In this document: piece by piece, positions 9,358 to 15,985 of the stretch
Layout of the letters: each line of letters starts with the position of its first letter
How positions within the stretch are numbered: position 1 is the stretch's first letter
Source: Pantoea dispersa
Lineage (GTDB): Bacteria > Pseudomonadota > Gammaproteobacteria > Enterobacterales > Enterobacteriaceae
Reading direction: 5' to 3'
Assembly (NCBI RefSeq): GCF_014155765.1
Contig: NZ_SCKT01000009.1
Coordinates: 1 to 64,000 of the forward strand
Length of the DNA: 64,000 nt
Notes under the pieces: model-generated
The model's input: the letters and a program-made list of their open reading frames with translations, nothing else
Database searches by the model: none
What the model was told of the DNA's origin: nothing
Made by a program: the position numbers and the translations under genes

Positions 9358-9725
9358 GTAAAATTAATATAAAAAAGAACTTTATTAAGAAAGCTATATT
9401 ATTGCATGATGGTTTTGAAAATGACTTCATCCTTAAAAGAAATATTATTGATTGTCCATATTGTGACGGTCAGGTAGAATTTACAGTATTCAATTCTAAG
9501 AGATTGGATTTGGAAAGTGAAACCTTTAAAAAAGAGATTGTAAGTCATATCAAAGGTGTGAAAGAAAGTTTAACAAGGAATGGAAGTTTCAGTTATAAAG
9601 GACAGGCCATATGCTTTTTTGAAAGCAAATGTTCTCTACATAAACATGAAATTTTGACATTTTTTACTTTTTCGGAGGTTCAACCTTCAAGATATTTATC
9701 TTATCTTATAGGTGTTTTTGGTTAG
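9354..9725 (+). CDS. Putative immunity protein for the TNT toxin
   Basis: A 123-residue protein that starts in the rhs stop codon (ATGA), the typical toxin-immunity arrangement. It has no signal peptide or membrane segment, so it should be cytoplasmic, which fits protection against an NAD+-destroying toxin acting inside the cell. A CPYCDG motif near residue 34 and further Cys (CFFESKC, about residues 90-96) could bind a metal, but this is unproven. I do not recognise it as the known immunity factor for mycobacterial TNT, and the assignment rests on position. Strongly AT-rich, like all immunity genes in this array. Confidence 0.78.
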   Translation: MSKINIKKNFIKKAILLHDGFENDFILKRNIIDCPYCDGQVEFTVFNSKRLDLESETFKKEIVSHIKGVKESLTRNGSFSYKGQAICFFESKCSLHKHEILTFFTFSEVQPSRYLSYLIGVFG

Positions 9726-9848
9726 ATGTATTTTATGCAGTTTATCACGCTTAATGATTTTTAGATGAAACATGTAAAAACATTGGTAATTGTAATACCA
9801 ATTTAAATTATTATACTCATGCAGCTTAAATTAGGGATGTTTTATTCA

Positions 9849-10555
9849 GGGAAGGCATCAATAACGCATGGGGCAAGCTGCTGCGCGAAACTCATCAGCA
9901 ACTGCCCGGCTACGACCAGAACCTGCGTATGCAGGGCCAGTACCTGGACCGTGAAACCGGACTGCACTACAATCTGTTTCGTTACTACGATCCGGACAGT
10001 GCGCGGTTTACGCAGCAGGACCCGATAGGGCTGGCGGGTGGGCTGAACCTTTACCAGTATGCGCCGAATGCGCTGGGGTGGGTGGATCCCTTAGGCCTAA
10101 GCAGGTGCAAGGGCGATTATAAATATGACATGGTTAATAACCCTGGCCCACTTGCTAAATTAAGAAATAATCCAGCTGCAAATTTTGCAGGCGGTAAATA
10201 TAATAAGAATATCTTAAAAGAAGATCTTGTTTTATTTCGAGCAGGAAAGGCTGGCGGTGGGAAAAATGCTTTTGGCCAGTGGTTCACGAGAGACCCTGCT
10301 GAGTCAGCAGCAAAAGTTCGTGTTGATTTAGCTGTTAAACCTCAATGGATTGATAACGAAGGGGTATTAACTGGTACTTCTCCTTTAGAATCTGTATACA
10401 AAGTTTTAATACCTAAAGGAACAACTATATACGAGGGGCCAGTGGGTTATCAGGGAGGCTATTATTTTGGTGGTCAAAATGTTACTCAGATATTTGTTGA
10501 GCAGCCTTGGCAACTGGCAGGGGTTAAGATAATGGATAGCTGGCCTTTAAGGTAG
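9849..10555 (+). pseudogene. Orphan Rhs tip 1: core fragment fused to an unidentified toxin domain
   Basis: The frame opens inside Rhs core sequence (EGINNAWGKLL, copy of 8642 onward), passes the DPLGL cleavage site, then encodes an intact toxin end of about 140 residues. There is no Rhs N-terminus, PAAR or convincing ribosome site, so it is probably a silent cassette; the first Met is at 9929. The toxin part (KYNKNILKEDLVLFRAG, NAFGQWFTRDP, SPLESVYKVLIPKGT, GYQGGYYFGG) is clearly related to the tip at 13194-13691, roughly 40 percent identical by eye. The order R-G, F-T/S, then a late GG-x-Q block loosely recalls ADP-ribosyltransferase folds, but this is not certain. The immunity gene starts 4 bases after the stop. 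Confidence 0.85.
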
Positions 10556-10559
10556 TGAT

Positions 10560-10880
10560 ATGCATAGTAAGATATTGTCAGAAGATCTATTAAATGAATT
10601 TAAAAAGTTGAGAGACATTCTCATAAGTGAGAAGGAAATTAACTGGATTCGCGGTGTCGAATCAATAATAGAAAAACTAGAATGGTCTAATGACAACAGA
10701 TGTGATGACCCAGAATGTTTTTTTAACAGTGCTTGTGACACATGGAAAACGATGGATAAAGGAAATGGTTCTTTTTCTGAATATTTTATATGGCGGGATG
10801 ATTTTGATGAAAGAGTCCGGTTAAATAAAATATATCAAAAGATAAAGGATAACATATGGGATATTGTGAATAACAATTAA
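10560..10880 (+). CDS. Probable immunity protein for orphan Rhs tip 1
   Basis: A 106-residue cytoplasmic protein starting 4 bases after the orphan toxin stop. It is acidic and helical in appearance (LNEFKKLRDILISEKEINW, GVESIIEKLE) with a GNGSFSEYF motif near the middle-to-end. That motif and the flanking pattern match the immunity protein at 13688 ([10 protein letters not shown]), in step with the similarity of their toxins. This parallel similarity is the main reason to call it immunity. It ends just before a terminator. Confidence 0.78.
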   Translation: MHSKILSEDLLNEFKKLRDILISEKEINWIRGVESIIEKLEWSNDNRCDDPECFFNSACDTWKTMDKGNGSFSEYFIWRDDFDERVRLNKIYQKIKDNIWDIVNNN

Positions 10881-10884
10881 CTCT

Positions 10885-10924
10885 AAGCCGGAAGCGATCT
10901 CAATGATCCTGCCGGCTTTTTTTT
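10885..10924 (+). terminator. Cassette-end terminator, copy 1
   Basis: Hairpin AAGCCGG...CCGGCTT with a run of 8 T, 4 bases after the immunity stop. The same design (CCGGAAG-x-GATC...GATCCT-x-CCGG plus T run) recurs at 12775, 13965 and 15836, with a decayed version near 11715-11750. Confidence 0.85.
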
Positions 10925-11016
10925 AGCCGCCCGCCGTCAGGATCAGACAACCCACCTCCACCCGAACGGTAACCGGCTGGCCGCTCTCAAATCCGACCTC
11001 CCGCAGCCTATAGACA
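10923..11016 (-). pseudogene. SymE-like gene remnant, copy 1
   Basis: Read on the minus strand, the frame ending at 10923 gives LREVGFESGQPVTVRV then EVGCLILTAGG and a stop. This matches the C-terminal half of SymE-family proteins (pattern WL-x-x-AGF-x-x-G-x-x-V-x-V-x-x-GCLxLT). The N-terminal half and start are missing, and the usual Trp before Leu has become Arg. It overlaps the T run of the terminator. Similar remnants follow the other cassettes. Confidence 0.7.
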
Positions 11017-11072
11017 TGAAATATCAAATGAACTATTTAATGCTTCGCAATCCTATGACAGCCCTCGAGTAG

Positions 11073-11186
11073 ATTAAGGTACAATGTGTATCTACTTGGG
11101 GCGGTTCACAAGGTGAAATGGCGGTACCTCACGCAGAGCGGAGGGATTACTTGAAGGTTATTGACGAGTCCCGGCGTAAGCCATAA
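11073..11186 (+). pseudogene. Short C-terminal coding remnant, unidentified
   Basis: An open stretch with no start codon, beginning after a stop at 11070 and ending at a TAA at 11184. It reads STWGGSQGEMAVPHAERR then DYLKVIDESRRKP. It has the character of the C-terminal end of a toxin or enzyme cut off by recombination, and it lies between a SymE remnant and the next broken gene. The family is not recognised. Confidence 0.4.
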
Positions 11187-11200
11187 TTATTGAGTTGAAA

Positions 11201-11505
11201 ATGAATAATGACTTAATTTGCGATAAAGAAAATGGTCAATTGCATTGGATATGCAAAGAAAATAAAATCATTTTCTTTATAGATGATTTGGATCTGGCAA
11301 TGATGGATTAAAAGCGGAATTTGGTATTCGCGTTAAGCGAACCATCGCCTTTTTGCCAAAAGTGACACAGGGCACGGATATACGCTTTTATACCAGCGTA
11401 CATCCAGAATGTGATAGAGGCGGTGCATTAAATTATTATCAACGTAAAAATGCTATGCTATTACACTTCGATAAAGTCAGCGTTCTTAAAGAGTTAATAC
11501 CATGA
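11201..11505 (+). pseudogene. Frameshifted toxin remnant upstream of an intact immunity gene
   Basis: Two overlapping frames appear to be pieces of one gene. The first (ATG at 11201 to TAA at 11309) gives a 36-residue peptide, ending FFIDDLDLAMMD. The second, open from 11287, continues GLKAEFGIRVKRTIAFLPK and on to a TGA at 11503 that overlaps the start of the next gene (ATGA). A single-base slip around 11284-11300 would join them. The overlap with the downstream gene is the toxin-immunity signature, so this is read as a decayed Rhs-tip toxin. The family is not recognised. Confidence 0.5.
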
Positions 11506-11708
11506 CAGATAAAGAATTAAGAGAAAACCTTCTTTATTTGATAAATAAATATGTGCCTAAGAGTGAAAGAGAAAATTTTTATGTATATCTATCAAGAGAT
11601 GATGTCCCAGTAAAAGGGGTACTGGCAGACTTAAATAAAGTTAAAGCAGTAACTGTAGAACAGGCTGATGGCGATTTAATAAGTGATATATATTTCTATT
11701 ATTGCTGA
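11502..11708 (+). CDS. Small orphan immunity-type protein
   Basis: A 68-residue acidic protein (MTDKELRENLLYLINKYVP at the start, DLISDIYFYYC at the end) with no export signal. The start overlaps the stop of the broken gene upstream. It appears intact although its presumed toxin is not, the pattern expected of an immunity gene kept as protection against neighbours. The assignment is from position only; no family is recognised. Confidence 0.6.
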   Translation: MTDKELRENLLYLINKYVPKSERENFYVYLSRDDVPVKGVLADLNKVKAVTVEQADGDLISDIYFYYC

Positions 11709-11753
11709 GAATAGTCTGGAGTAATCTTAACTGTCTTTCCGGCTTTTTTCTCT

Positions 11754-11796
11754 TTAGCCGCCTAATGTCAGGATCAAGTAATCCCTTTCCACCTTT
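11754..11796 (-). pseudogene. SymE-like gene remnant, copy 2 (last residues only)
   Basis: On the minus strand this reads KVERDYLILTLGG and stop, matching the final residues of the SymE-like remnant at 10923 (VEVGCLILTAGG). It follows a weak hairpin (11715-11750) and is joined directly to the Rhs core copy at 11797, which marks a recombination junction. Confidence 0.6.
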
Positions 11797-12450
11797 ACTC
11801 ATCAGCAACTGCCCGGCTACGACCAGAACCTGCGTATGCAGGGCCAGTACCTGGACCGTGAAACCGGACTGCACTACAATCTGTTTCGTTACTACGACCC
11901 GGACAGTGCCCGGTTTACGCAGCAGGACCCGATAGGGCTGGCGGGTGGGCTGAACCTGTACCAGTATGCGCCGAATTCGTTCAGCTGGATAGATCCTCTG
12001 GGGCTGAGTAAGTGTGGTGTAGATCAGGCGCGTAAGCGGCAACATGCCATGCTAAAAAATTCTAATGAAGGATATAACATCAGCCCTAAATCTTGGGATG
12101 TATATCCAACTATTGGTAGGGATGGCTCATTTATCAGCGATAAGCAAGGAATAATGCAGTATTTCTCTCATGCAGGTAATTCAAAGGAAATAACGATAAC
12201 AAGAGCCAGAGCAAGAGCCATTGAAAGAGATATGGGACTTTATAAGGATTCATTATCAGAGGGCTTCAAAGTCAGAAAAGTCACAGGTATAAGAGATCTA
12301 AGCCCAAGAAGCCCATTAAGTGGTAATGATTACTTTAAAGGACCCGGCCAGCATCTGCCGGGTGGCGCTCCTGAAATGGTTATCAACTCACAATCAACTA
12401 TAGATAACTCAATTATTAATACAATCCTAACTGTTAACGTAGGGAAGTGA
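11797..12450 (+). pseudogene. Orphan Rhs tip 2: core fragment fused to a second unidentified toxin domain
   Basis: Starts within the Rhs core repeat at 11797, first Met at 11836, and runs through DPIGLAGG and DPLGL into a toxin end of about 150 residues that is unrelated to the other tips. Visible features are basic residues after the cleavage site (DQARKRQHAML), an Arg-rich helix (ITITRARARAIERDMGL), and a C-terminal block with LSPRSPLSGNDYFKGPG then HLPGGAPEMVI. A nuclease or deaminase is possible, but no catalytic signature is convincing and no family is named. It lacks N-terminus, PAAR and ribosome site, so it is a silent cassette. The immunity gene starts 1 base after the stop. Confidence 0.83.
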
Positions 12451-12451
12451 T

Positions 12452-12769
12452 ATGCTTAACAATATGTTAGTAACGATATTGGATCCGAACAGAATTGTCG
12501 TTGAAGTAAGAGGGAGTAATGACGGTGCGATATTATTAAGTCTCGGGTTTTCTAAAAAAAATAACTCTTATTCCATTAAGACAAACAATGAAAAAGAACA
12601 ACTATCCATAGTTGAACAACTGGCTAATGCTAACGCATTATTTTCTTATGGGCAAGGTTGGGCACCATCTGAAGTAATGGGATACTTAAAAGATGATGGA
12701 AAAATTAAATTTCCATATAAAGTTATAATGTGGCGATCGCCTAATAACTACGAAATAATTGATAAATAA
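12452..12769 (+). CDS. Probable immunity protein for orphan Rhs tip 2
   Basis: A 105-residue soluble protein whose ATG lies one base after the toxin stop, preceded by GGGAAG. Beta-rich opening (MLVTILDPNRIVVEVRG) followed by a helix (EQLSIVEQLANANALF) and a YGQGWAPSEVMGYL motif. No export signal, so a cytoplasmic toxin target is likely. No family is recognised. Followed at once by a cassette-end terminator. Confidence 0.75.
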   Translation: MLNNMLVTILDPNRIVVEVRGSNDGAILLSLGFSKKNNSYSIKTNNEKEQLSIVEQLANANALFSYGQGWAPSEVMGYLKDDGKIKFPYKVIMWRSPNNYEIIDK

Positions 12770-12774
12770 CAATG

Positions 12775-12810
12775 AATCCGGAAATGATCCTAAAGATCCT
12801 CCGGATTTTT
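12775..12810 (+). terminator. Cassette-end terminator, copy 2
   Basis: Hairpin AATCCGG...CCGGATT followed by five T, just after the immunity gene. It has the same internal GATCCT...GATCCT arrangement as the copies at 10885, 13965 and 15836. Confidence 0.82.
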
Positions 12811-12814
12811 AACT

Positions 12815-12981
12815 TCAGACGCTCGCCGTCAGGATCAGACAGCCCTGTTCAACCTGCATGGTTAACTTCTTACCGACCCCGAACCCCGCCACATGAAGCC
12901 GCTACCCCCGGTAAATCCAAGTGGTAGTGGCATCACCAGTGGGCTCTGTGCTGGCCGTGCCCGGCGAACAGCAAGCTGCCG
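12815..12981 (-). pseudogene. SymE-like pseudogene, copy 3
   Basis: Minus-strand reading gives RQLAVRRARPAQSPLVMP and a PLGFTGG motif in one frame, then HVAGFGVGKKLTMQVEQ and GCLILTASV in a second frame. Joined, they match SymE-type proteins from the N-terminal R-x-L-x-V-x-Y block through AGF to GCLxLT. A frameshift around 12895 and a TAG beside the usual Trp make it non-functional. This is the most complete of the SymE remnants apart from the one at 14003. Confidence 0.7.
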
Positions 12982-13073
12982 TGCACGGGTTGCCGTTCAA
13001 AGCGTGGCTGGTAGTATTTGGGGTACAGACAGGGAAGGTCATGACTGGGCGGTAGCGTGGGCAGGGCAAAATT

Positions 13074-13173
13074 ACGCGTCCAGGTTCATCGTGTTAACAG
13101 CCTGCTGAAAGTGGGAAAGGCCCCCATGAAAAGATAATAAAAGCAGCATGTTAATCCCACTAAAAGGTATGAC
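13074..13173. repeat. Island repeat of about 95 bp, copy A
   Basis: Begins GCGTCCAGGTTCATCGTG and ends CCACTAAAAGGTATGACG. It is a diverged copy of the blocks at 14375 and 15031 (shared words: GCGTC, CGTGT, GGGAAA, AGCA/TCAGAAGATTA, CTAAAAA). It lies upstream of a SymE remnant on the minus strand in copies A and B, so it may be the old symE upstream region. Confidence 0.6.
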
Positions 13174-13193
13174 GATGTTAGAGTCCTCCCTAT

Positions 13194-13691
13194 GACCAGA
13201 TAGGACTGGCGGGTGGGCTGAACCTGTACCATTATGCGCCGAATGCGCTGGGGTGGATGGATCCGTGGGGGTTGAGTAAATACTCTCTTGGAAAAGAGAC
13301 AGGCAGGTACTCAGCAATAAAACCCGGACCTTTAGATAAAGAGTTGGCTGAAACTTTTTCCGGTGGAAAATATAGAGAAATAATCCTTTCTGAGGATAAA
13401 TATTTTTATCGGTCGGGTGTGTCAACAAATGCATTTGGTCGCTTCTTTAGTTTAGATATACCACAAAGTATTATTCAGACTCGAGTGGATAAAGCAGTAT
13501 TGCCAAAATGGCCTAATGGCTCTGCTTCCCCACTTGATAGCGTATATGAAATAAAAATACCCGCTGGAACTAAAGTTTATGTGGGCGAGGTTGGCTATCA
13601 GAATGGCTTCTATCTTGGTGGGACAGAGCAAATAGTGATATTAGAACCCTGGAACGTGGGAACAGTGATAGGAAAATGGCCGCTGCTATGA
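13194..13691 (+). pseudogene. Orphan Rhs tip 3: short core fragment plus toxin related to tip 1
   Basis: Only the last ~25 codons of Rhs core remain ([18 protein letters not shown], then DPWGL), directly after the island repeat. The following toxin of about 130 residues ([54 protein letters not shown], ending GKWPLL) is homologous to orphan tip 1 along its whole length. There is no start until the Met at 13257, so it cannot be secreted as it stands. Its stop overlaps the next ATG. Related tips with related immunity genes in one array are informative about specificity divergence. Confidence 0.83.
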
Positions 13692-13951
13692 AAAATGAAA
13701 TTAAAAGAGTAACAAAAGAAATAATAAAAATACTACTGGATAATGGTGAAGTATCTTGGGCTAGATATTTTGATAAGTGTCTAAGGCAACTGGATGATGA
13801 TTATCATGAGGGTATTTATAATTTAAGAACGGCCTATGGTGGCATGGGCTCTTTTAATGATTTGGTTTTGCACAGTAACGGAAATCCTTTAAAAAAGGAA
13901 AATGCACGGTTAGATCAGTTGCGAAAAGAACTTTATCAAGTAACAAGTTAA
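13688..13951 (+). CDS. Probable immunity protein for orphan Rhs tip 3
   Basis: About 87 residues. The ATG at 13688 overlaps the toxin stop (ATGA) and is preferred to the in-frame ATG at 13676. It has a helical start ([18 protein letters not shown]), [11 protein letters not shown], then a [11 protein letters not shown] motif that matches GNGSFSEYFIW in the immunity protein at 10560. Cytoplasmic. Immunity function is inferred from its position and from this paired similarity. Confidence 0.78.
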   Translation: MKNEIKRVTKEIIKILLDNGEVSWARYFDKCLRQLDDDYHEGIYNLRTAYGGMGSFNDLVLHSNGNPLKKENARLDQLRKELYQVTS

Positions 13952-13964
13952 AATATCTATATAT

Positions 13965-14000
13965 AGCCGGAAGTGATCAAGAAGATCCTTCCGGCTTTTA
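13965..14000 (+). terminator. Cassette-end terminator, copy 3
   Basis: Hairpin AGCCGGAAG...CTTCCGGCT followed by a T-rich tail, 14 bases after the immunity stop. Same design as the other cassette ends. Confidence 0.84.
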
Positions 14001-14002
14001 TT

Positions 14003-14280
14003 TTAGCTGCCAGCCTGAGCCAGCAACGCCAACGCCTGCTGCCGGGCCAGCTCAATCTTCCGCCGCTGCTGCTAAAGCCGCACCTGCTCCTGGCGCAGCC
14101 GGCTCTCTTCGCAACTGTCGGGGATCGACAGCAGACAGCCGTCCAGCAACTTAAAACTGACGCTGGTGCCCATCTCAAATCCCTCTTCAGCCAAGCATCT
14201 ACCCGCAATTTTCATCTGCGGCATATCACCATGGGGTGCCAGTCAACGATAATACGCCACTGCATTTTGAATATTCCCCG
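14003..14280 (-). pseudogene. SymE-like pseudogene, copy 4
   Basis: On the minus strand, the region encodes MQWRIIVDWHP in one frame, then MPQMKIAGRCLAEEGF, EMGTSVSFKLLDGCLL and a charged tail (EESRLRQEQVRL) in another, ending at 14003. The pattern K-x-x-G-x-x-L-x-x-x-GF-x-x-G-x-x-V-x-x-x-x-x-x-GCLL is SymE-like. A one-base shift near 14232 and an in-frame TAG about two-thirds along break the gene. In E. coli SymE is an SOS-regulated toxin, but no activity is expected here. Confidence 0.65.
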
Positions 14281-14374
14281 TACTGACTTAGAACGTACTC
14301 AGCCATAATCAACTCCTCCGTGGTGACTGTGGTTAGCGGTTAAAGCGGGGAGGCAGCGTAAGCGGGGCTAAAGT

Positions 14375-14471
14375 ACGCGTCGGGGGCAGCGTGTTAATGG
14401 GCGGCTGAATGCGGGAAAACTGTCCGTAAAATGCATTAGCATCAGCAGATTACCCTCGCTAAAAAGTATGA
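14375..14471. repeat. Island repeat of about 95 bp, copy B
   Basis: Begins ACGCGTCGGGGGCAGCGTG and ends CTCGCTAAAAAGTATGACG. It aligns with copies at 13074 and 15031. The final ATG of the copy is also the apparent start of the broken gene at 14468. Confidence 0.6.
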
Positions 14472-14755
14472 CGGCGCCGGAATTTCCCCTATTACCCGAT
14501 AGTGTTGCCAGGGATGGTTTCCAGATTGCCCCGGCATGGAGTGATGCCCGCATGCGTGATACTTTCGATACTTTACAGTTATATCAAAAATGGTAAGCCT
14601 GCATCTTTTGTCCAAAATGGGATGGTAATATTCATCCAACCAGATTAGAACCCTTTGCCTCTGCATACCCCGAATATGATAAAGGTGTTGCTTTACAGTT
14701 ACATGCAGATGGACAAATTATCCATTTTGACTCAATTACAATGCTACCGGATTAA
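14468..14755 (+). pseudogene. Broken toxin-like gene (one in-frame stop)
   Basis: A single frame reads MTAPEFPLLPDSVARDGF through LYQKW, hits TAA at 14594, then continues in the same frame (FCPKWDGNIHPTRLEPFAS, then QIIHFDSITMLPD) to TAA at 14753. The second half has normal coding character, so this is probably one gene of about 95 codons with a nonsense mutation. The immunity-type gene that follows 4 bases later supports a former toxin end. No Rhs core is attached, and no family is recognised. Confidence 0.5.
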
Positions 14756-14759
14756 TAGA

Positions 14760-14987
14760 ATGTATACACTAGATAAAAAAGATGCAGAATTAATGCTGTT
14801 GGAACTGCTGAAAAGGACTTTAAAAAATCAGTCTGATATTGATGAATTAATGGATTTAGTAAAAACCAACAATAGCTCTATTCCAATGAAAGGAATTAGA
14901 CATAAATATGACAGCATGGATAAAAATACATTAACTAAAAAAGATCAGGGCGATCTTGATACTTTAATGCATTTTTATGGCCCATGA
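14760..14987 (+). CDS. Small orphan immunity-type protein
   Basis: A 75-residue protein. The ATG at 14760 is chosen because it follows the broken upstream gene by 4 bases, although the frame is open further upstream. It is charged and helical (LMLLELLKRTLKNQSDIDEL, KKDQGDLDTLMHF), with no export signal. It looks intact and is placed like the other immunity genes. Function is inferred from position only. Confidence 0.58.
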   Translation: MYTLDKKDAELMLLELLKRTLKNQSDIDELMDLVKTNNSSIPMKGIRHKYDSMDKNTLTKKDQGDLDTLMHFYGP

Positions 14988-15030
14988 TTTTCTATGCTGC
15001 TGATTTTAAACTGGTTATCAAGGAATAGGT

Positions 15031-15128
15031 GCGCGTCGAGATCATCGTGTAATCGGGCGGCAGAACGCAGGAAAAACTGTCCGCAAAAAATGAGACACAT
15101 CAGAAGATTAATTCCGCTAAAAAAGCAC
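15031..15128. repeat. Island repeat of about 95 bp, copy C
   Basis: Begins GCGCGTCGAGATCATCGTG and ends TCCGCTAAAAAAGCACC. It shares GGGCGGC-GAA-GC-GGAAAAACTGTCCG with copy B. It precedes another toxin remnant, so each copy marks the left edge of a cassette. Confidence 0.6.
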
Positions 15129-15129
15129 C

Positions 15130-15239
15130 GTTCTACAGTTAGGGGAGGTTGCACCGCGAAATCAAGTCTGGTTCAATAATCTCTGACGGAGCAGACTAAA
15201 TCATTCTTCCCCGAGGATGGCATCAGAGTTGGATATTGA
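15130..15239 (+). pseudogene. Frameshifted toxin remnant
   Basis: Two frames joined by a one-base shift near 15183 read VLQLGEVAPRNQVWFNN then LTEQTKSFFPEDGIRVGY and stop. They resemble the C-terminal end of a lost toxin, placed just before two immunity-type genes. Too short to assign. Confidence 0.4.
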
Positions 15240-15274
15240 ATATTAGGGAGATTAAATCGATTTAGACTAATTTC

Positions 15275-15544
15275 ATGAAAACAAAAACCGAAAAGTTAAA
15301 TATATTAAGGGGAACTCTTTCGAATCTGGAAAAAGAAAAAGTGGCTTTTCATAAAGCTGATCTCAATAATATCGTTGATAAATATAAGAAAACTATCCAA
15401 TATGTTGAAATGGATATTTTGACTTGCAATGAAATTCACAACTCAGTAAAAGCATATTTAGAAATATATAATGATTATGATAATCCTCTTCTTTATCAAA
15501 TGTCTGATGCTGAAGAAGTAGTGAAGAGTTATCTTTCCACATAA
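15275..15544 (+). CDS. Small immunity-type protein, paralogue 1
   Basis: An 89-residue, Lys/Glu-rich helical protein with no export signal. Its C-terminal half (YLEIYNDYDNPL, then EEVVKSYL) matches that of the next gene (YAEMYNDYLNPI, then EKAVDSYL), so the two are tandem paralogues. They lie at the end of the Rhs-tip array with only toxin debris upstream. A role as retained immunity genes is inferred. No named family is recognised. Confidence 0.65.
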   Translation: MKTKTEKLNILRGTLSNLEKEKVAFHKADLNNIVDKYKKTIQYVEMDILTCNEIHNSVKAYLEIYNDYDNPLLYQMSDAEEVVKSYLST

Positions 15545-15556
15545 GGAACATTACGC

Positions 15557-15829
15557 TTGTATAAAAAATCACTTTTATCTGAAATAGATAAAGCAATTGA
15601 TGATATTGAATCTGTTATAAAAAATGAGCGCAAAGAAGATTTGCGGGCTTTTATTAATGATCTTGAACATTTAAAAGTGGAAGTTATTAATAATGAAATA
15701 AAGAGCAATGTCTTAAGAGGCTTTGCCCGTCGTTATGCAGAAATGTATAACGACTACCTTAATCCAATTACAGATGTTTTGGATAGAATGGAAAAAGCAG
15801 TCGATAGCTATTTAGAAAAAGAAATATAG
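15557..15829 (+). CDS. Small immunity-type protein, paralogue 2
   Basis: A 90-residue helical protein with a TTG start at 15557, preceded by AAGGA at suitable spacing and 12 bases after the previous stop. It is related to its neighbour, best over the last 40 residues (MYNDYLNPITDVLDRMEKAV). It ends 6 bases before a cassette-end terminator. A duplicated immunity gene may widen protection or reflect two lost toxins; this cannot be decided here. Confidence 0.65.
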   Translation: MYKKSLLSEIDKAIDDIESVIKNERKEDLRAFINDLEHLKVEVINNEIKSNVLRGFARRYAEMYNDYLNPITDVLDRMEKAVDSYLEKEI

Positions 15830-15835
15830 TTAAAG

Positions 15836-15875
15836 AAGCCGGAAGCGATCCCCGTGATCCTCCCGGCTTTTCTCT
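15836..15875 (+). terminator. Cassette-end terminator, copy 4
   Basis: Hairpin AAGCCGGAAG...CCCGGCTTTT with a T-rich tail after the last immunity gene. Same design as the copies at 10885, 12775 and 13965. Confidence 0.83.
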
Positions 15876-15960
15876 TTAGCCGCCCGCCGTCAGGATCATG
15901 CAGCCGCCTCTATCCTGACTGTCATCGCCTGACCGGTGTTAAACCTCGTTTCAGCAAGCG
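15876..15960 (-). pseudogene. SymE-like gene remnant, copy 5
   Basis: Minus-strand reading: LAETRFNTGQAMTVRIEA in one frame, then GCMILTAGG and stop in another, the same C-terminal SymE pattern as the other copies, broken by a frameshift. It marks the right edge of the effector island, 26 bases before the backbone gene ytjB ends. Confidence 0.62.
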
Positions 15961-15985
15961 ATCAGACCGCACTGCCCAAATGAAC

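Noticed and set aside
9726-9848. Possible terminator after the TNT immunity gene (ATTGGTA...TACCAAT)
   Set aside because: Short AT-rich stem without a T run; unlike the cassette-end hairpins elsewhere.
8642-13278. Insertion sequences as the cause of the Rhs core repeats
   Set aside because: No transposase or terminal inverted repeats are present; the repeats are coding segments of the Rhs core.
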